The notes under the pieces were generated by a model. It did not search any database and had not been told where the DNA came from. It was given only the letters and a program-made list of their open reading frames with translations. DNA of 6,703 nt from Clostridia bacterium (GTDB lineage: Bacteria; Bacillota; Clostridia; Oscillospirales; Acutalibacteraceae), in assembly GCA_017559885.1 (NCBI GenBank), contig JAFYQN010000155.1, positions 1 through 6,703 on the forward strand, read 5' to 3'. How positions within the stretch are numbered: position 1 is the stretch's first letter; every line of letters starts with the position of its first letter. The position numbers and the translations under genes were made by a program. Below, one piece after another: positions 6,531 through 6,703 of this stretch.

Positions 6531-6549
6531 ATTTTTGTTATTCTATATC

Positions 6550-6578
6550 ATTATACAGTATATTACAAAAATAAACAA
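6550..6578 (-). promoter_or_regulatory. Sigma-A-type promoter for the desulfurase-thiI-sortase-like unit
   Basis: On the minus strand the -35 box TTGTTT (6578-6573) and a perfect -10 box TATAAT (6555-6550) are separated by 17 bp. Transcription would start near 6543, leaving about 25 nt of leader before the TTG at 6517. The -35 matches TTGACA at only its first three bases, so strength is probably moderate. No other promoter is obvious in the short gaps downstream, so this may serve all five genes down to the terminator at 1690-1722. Confidence 0.62.
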
Positions 6579-6618
6579 TACTAAATGTATTAAAATTTAT
6601 ATAAAAATTTTTATGTAA

Positions 6619-6641
6619 ACCCTTGAAAAGATAGGGTCAAG
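6619..6641. repeat. Interleaved short inverted repeats over the -35 box (possible operator)
   Basis: Two 5-bp inverted repeats interlock here. ACCCT (6619-6623) pairs with AGGGT (6632-6636), and CTTGA (6622-6626) pairs with TCAAG (6637-6641). They cover the -35 box of the rightward promoter, where a repressor could bind. Arms this short often occur by chance, so this is a weak call. Confidence 0.25.
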
Positions 6642-6651
6642 ATATTATAAT
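6623..6651 (+). promoter_or_regulatory. Near-consensus sigma-A promoter for the rightward gene
   Basis: TTGAAA (6623-6628), a 17-bp spacer and TATAAT (6646-6651) match the housekeeping consensus at 11 of 12 positions. Transcription would start near 6658, giving a leader of about 25 nt before the ATG at 6683. It is divergent from the desulfurase promoter, with 44 bp between the two -35 boxes. Short inverted repeats overlap its -35 box. Confidence 0.85.
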
Positions 6652-6682
6652 GTTAAATATAAATTTAATTGGGGGACTTTTT

Positions 6683-6703
6683 ATGTTAAAGAAGATTTTA
6701 GCG
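6683..6703 (+). CDS. Start of an unidentified rightward gene (first seven codons only)
   Basis: ATG at 6683 opens the frame MLKKILA, which runs off the right edge. It is preceded by a GGGGG ribosome binding site (6671-6675) with 7-nt spacing and by a strong sigma-A promoter, so this is very likely a real and well-expressed gene. Met-Leu-Lys-Lys-Ile-Leu-Ala would fit the basic start of a signal peptide or membrane anchor, but seven residues are too few to name it. Confidence 0.75.

Noticed and set aside
6518..6682. Riboswitch or T-box ahead of the desulfurase-thiI genes
   Set aside because: The predicted leader is only about 25 nt, too short for a TPP, SAM or T-box element, and no such motif is seen.
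1..6703. CRISPR array, tRNA/rRNA genes, insertion sequence or phage genes
   Set aside because: No regularly spaced repeats, tRNA-like folds, transposase or phage protein motifs were recognised anywhere in the window.

Overview
This window comes from a low-to-mid GC, endospore-forming member of the Clostridia (Bacillota), probably an uncultured gut lineage. The reasons are a SleC-type spore cortex-lytic gene pair, a match to the sporulation sigma-E promoter, strong AGGAGG-type ribosome binding sites, a class B sortase fold and a NifS/ThiI pair. The genus cannot be told from this sequence. Nearly all coding is on the minus strand.

Layout in the direction of transcription (right to left). Positions 6518-6682 form a divergent promoter region. 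A near-consensus sigma-A promoter reads right into a gene of which only seven codons are present (MLKKILA, at the window's end). A weaker sigma-A promoter reads left into five closely packed genes: cysteine desulfurase (5378-6517), thiI (4209-5378, overlapping the stop of the desulfurase gene as TAATG), a sortase-B-like membrane protein (3280-4185), a membrane-anchored protein with a degenerate MoCF/CinA-like head (2226-3248), and a small-multidrug-export-family membrane protein (1740-2213). Gaps are 12-31 bp, and a strong intrinsic terminator (1690-1722) closes the unit.

Just past the terminator is a good match to a sigma-E promoter (1658-1686). It drives a two-gene unit resembling spore cortex-lytic SleC cut in two: an N-terminal prodomain-like beta-sandwich protein (1110-1628), then a SpoIID-like lytic transglycosylase with peptidoglycan-binding repeats (1-1094, running off the left edge). 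The two reading frames are in phase and separated by a single TAA, with a fresh Shine-Dalgarno and ATG straight after it.

How the genes work together: the desulfurase and ThiI form a known sulfur relay for 4-thiouridine in tRNA. The next three genes are membrane proteins with no evident link to that pathway. The most notable observation is that the sortase-like protein has lost all three catalytic residues (His to Asn153, Cys to Ser249, Arg to Gln257) while the rest of the class B fold, the membrane anchor and the reading frame are intact. It therefore looks like a pseudo-sortase with a binding or structural role, next to an unusual membrane-tethered MoCF-like protein. No mobile element, CRISPR array, tRNA or rRNA was seen.
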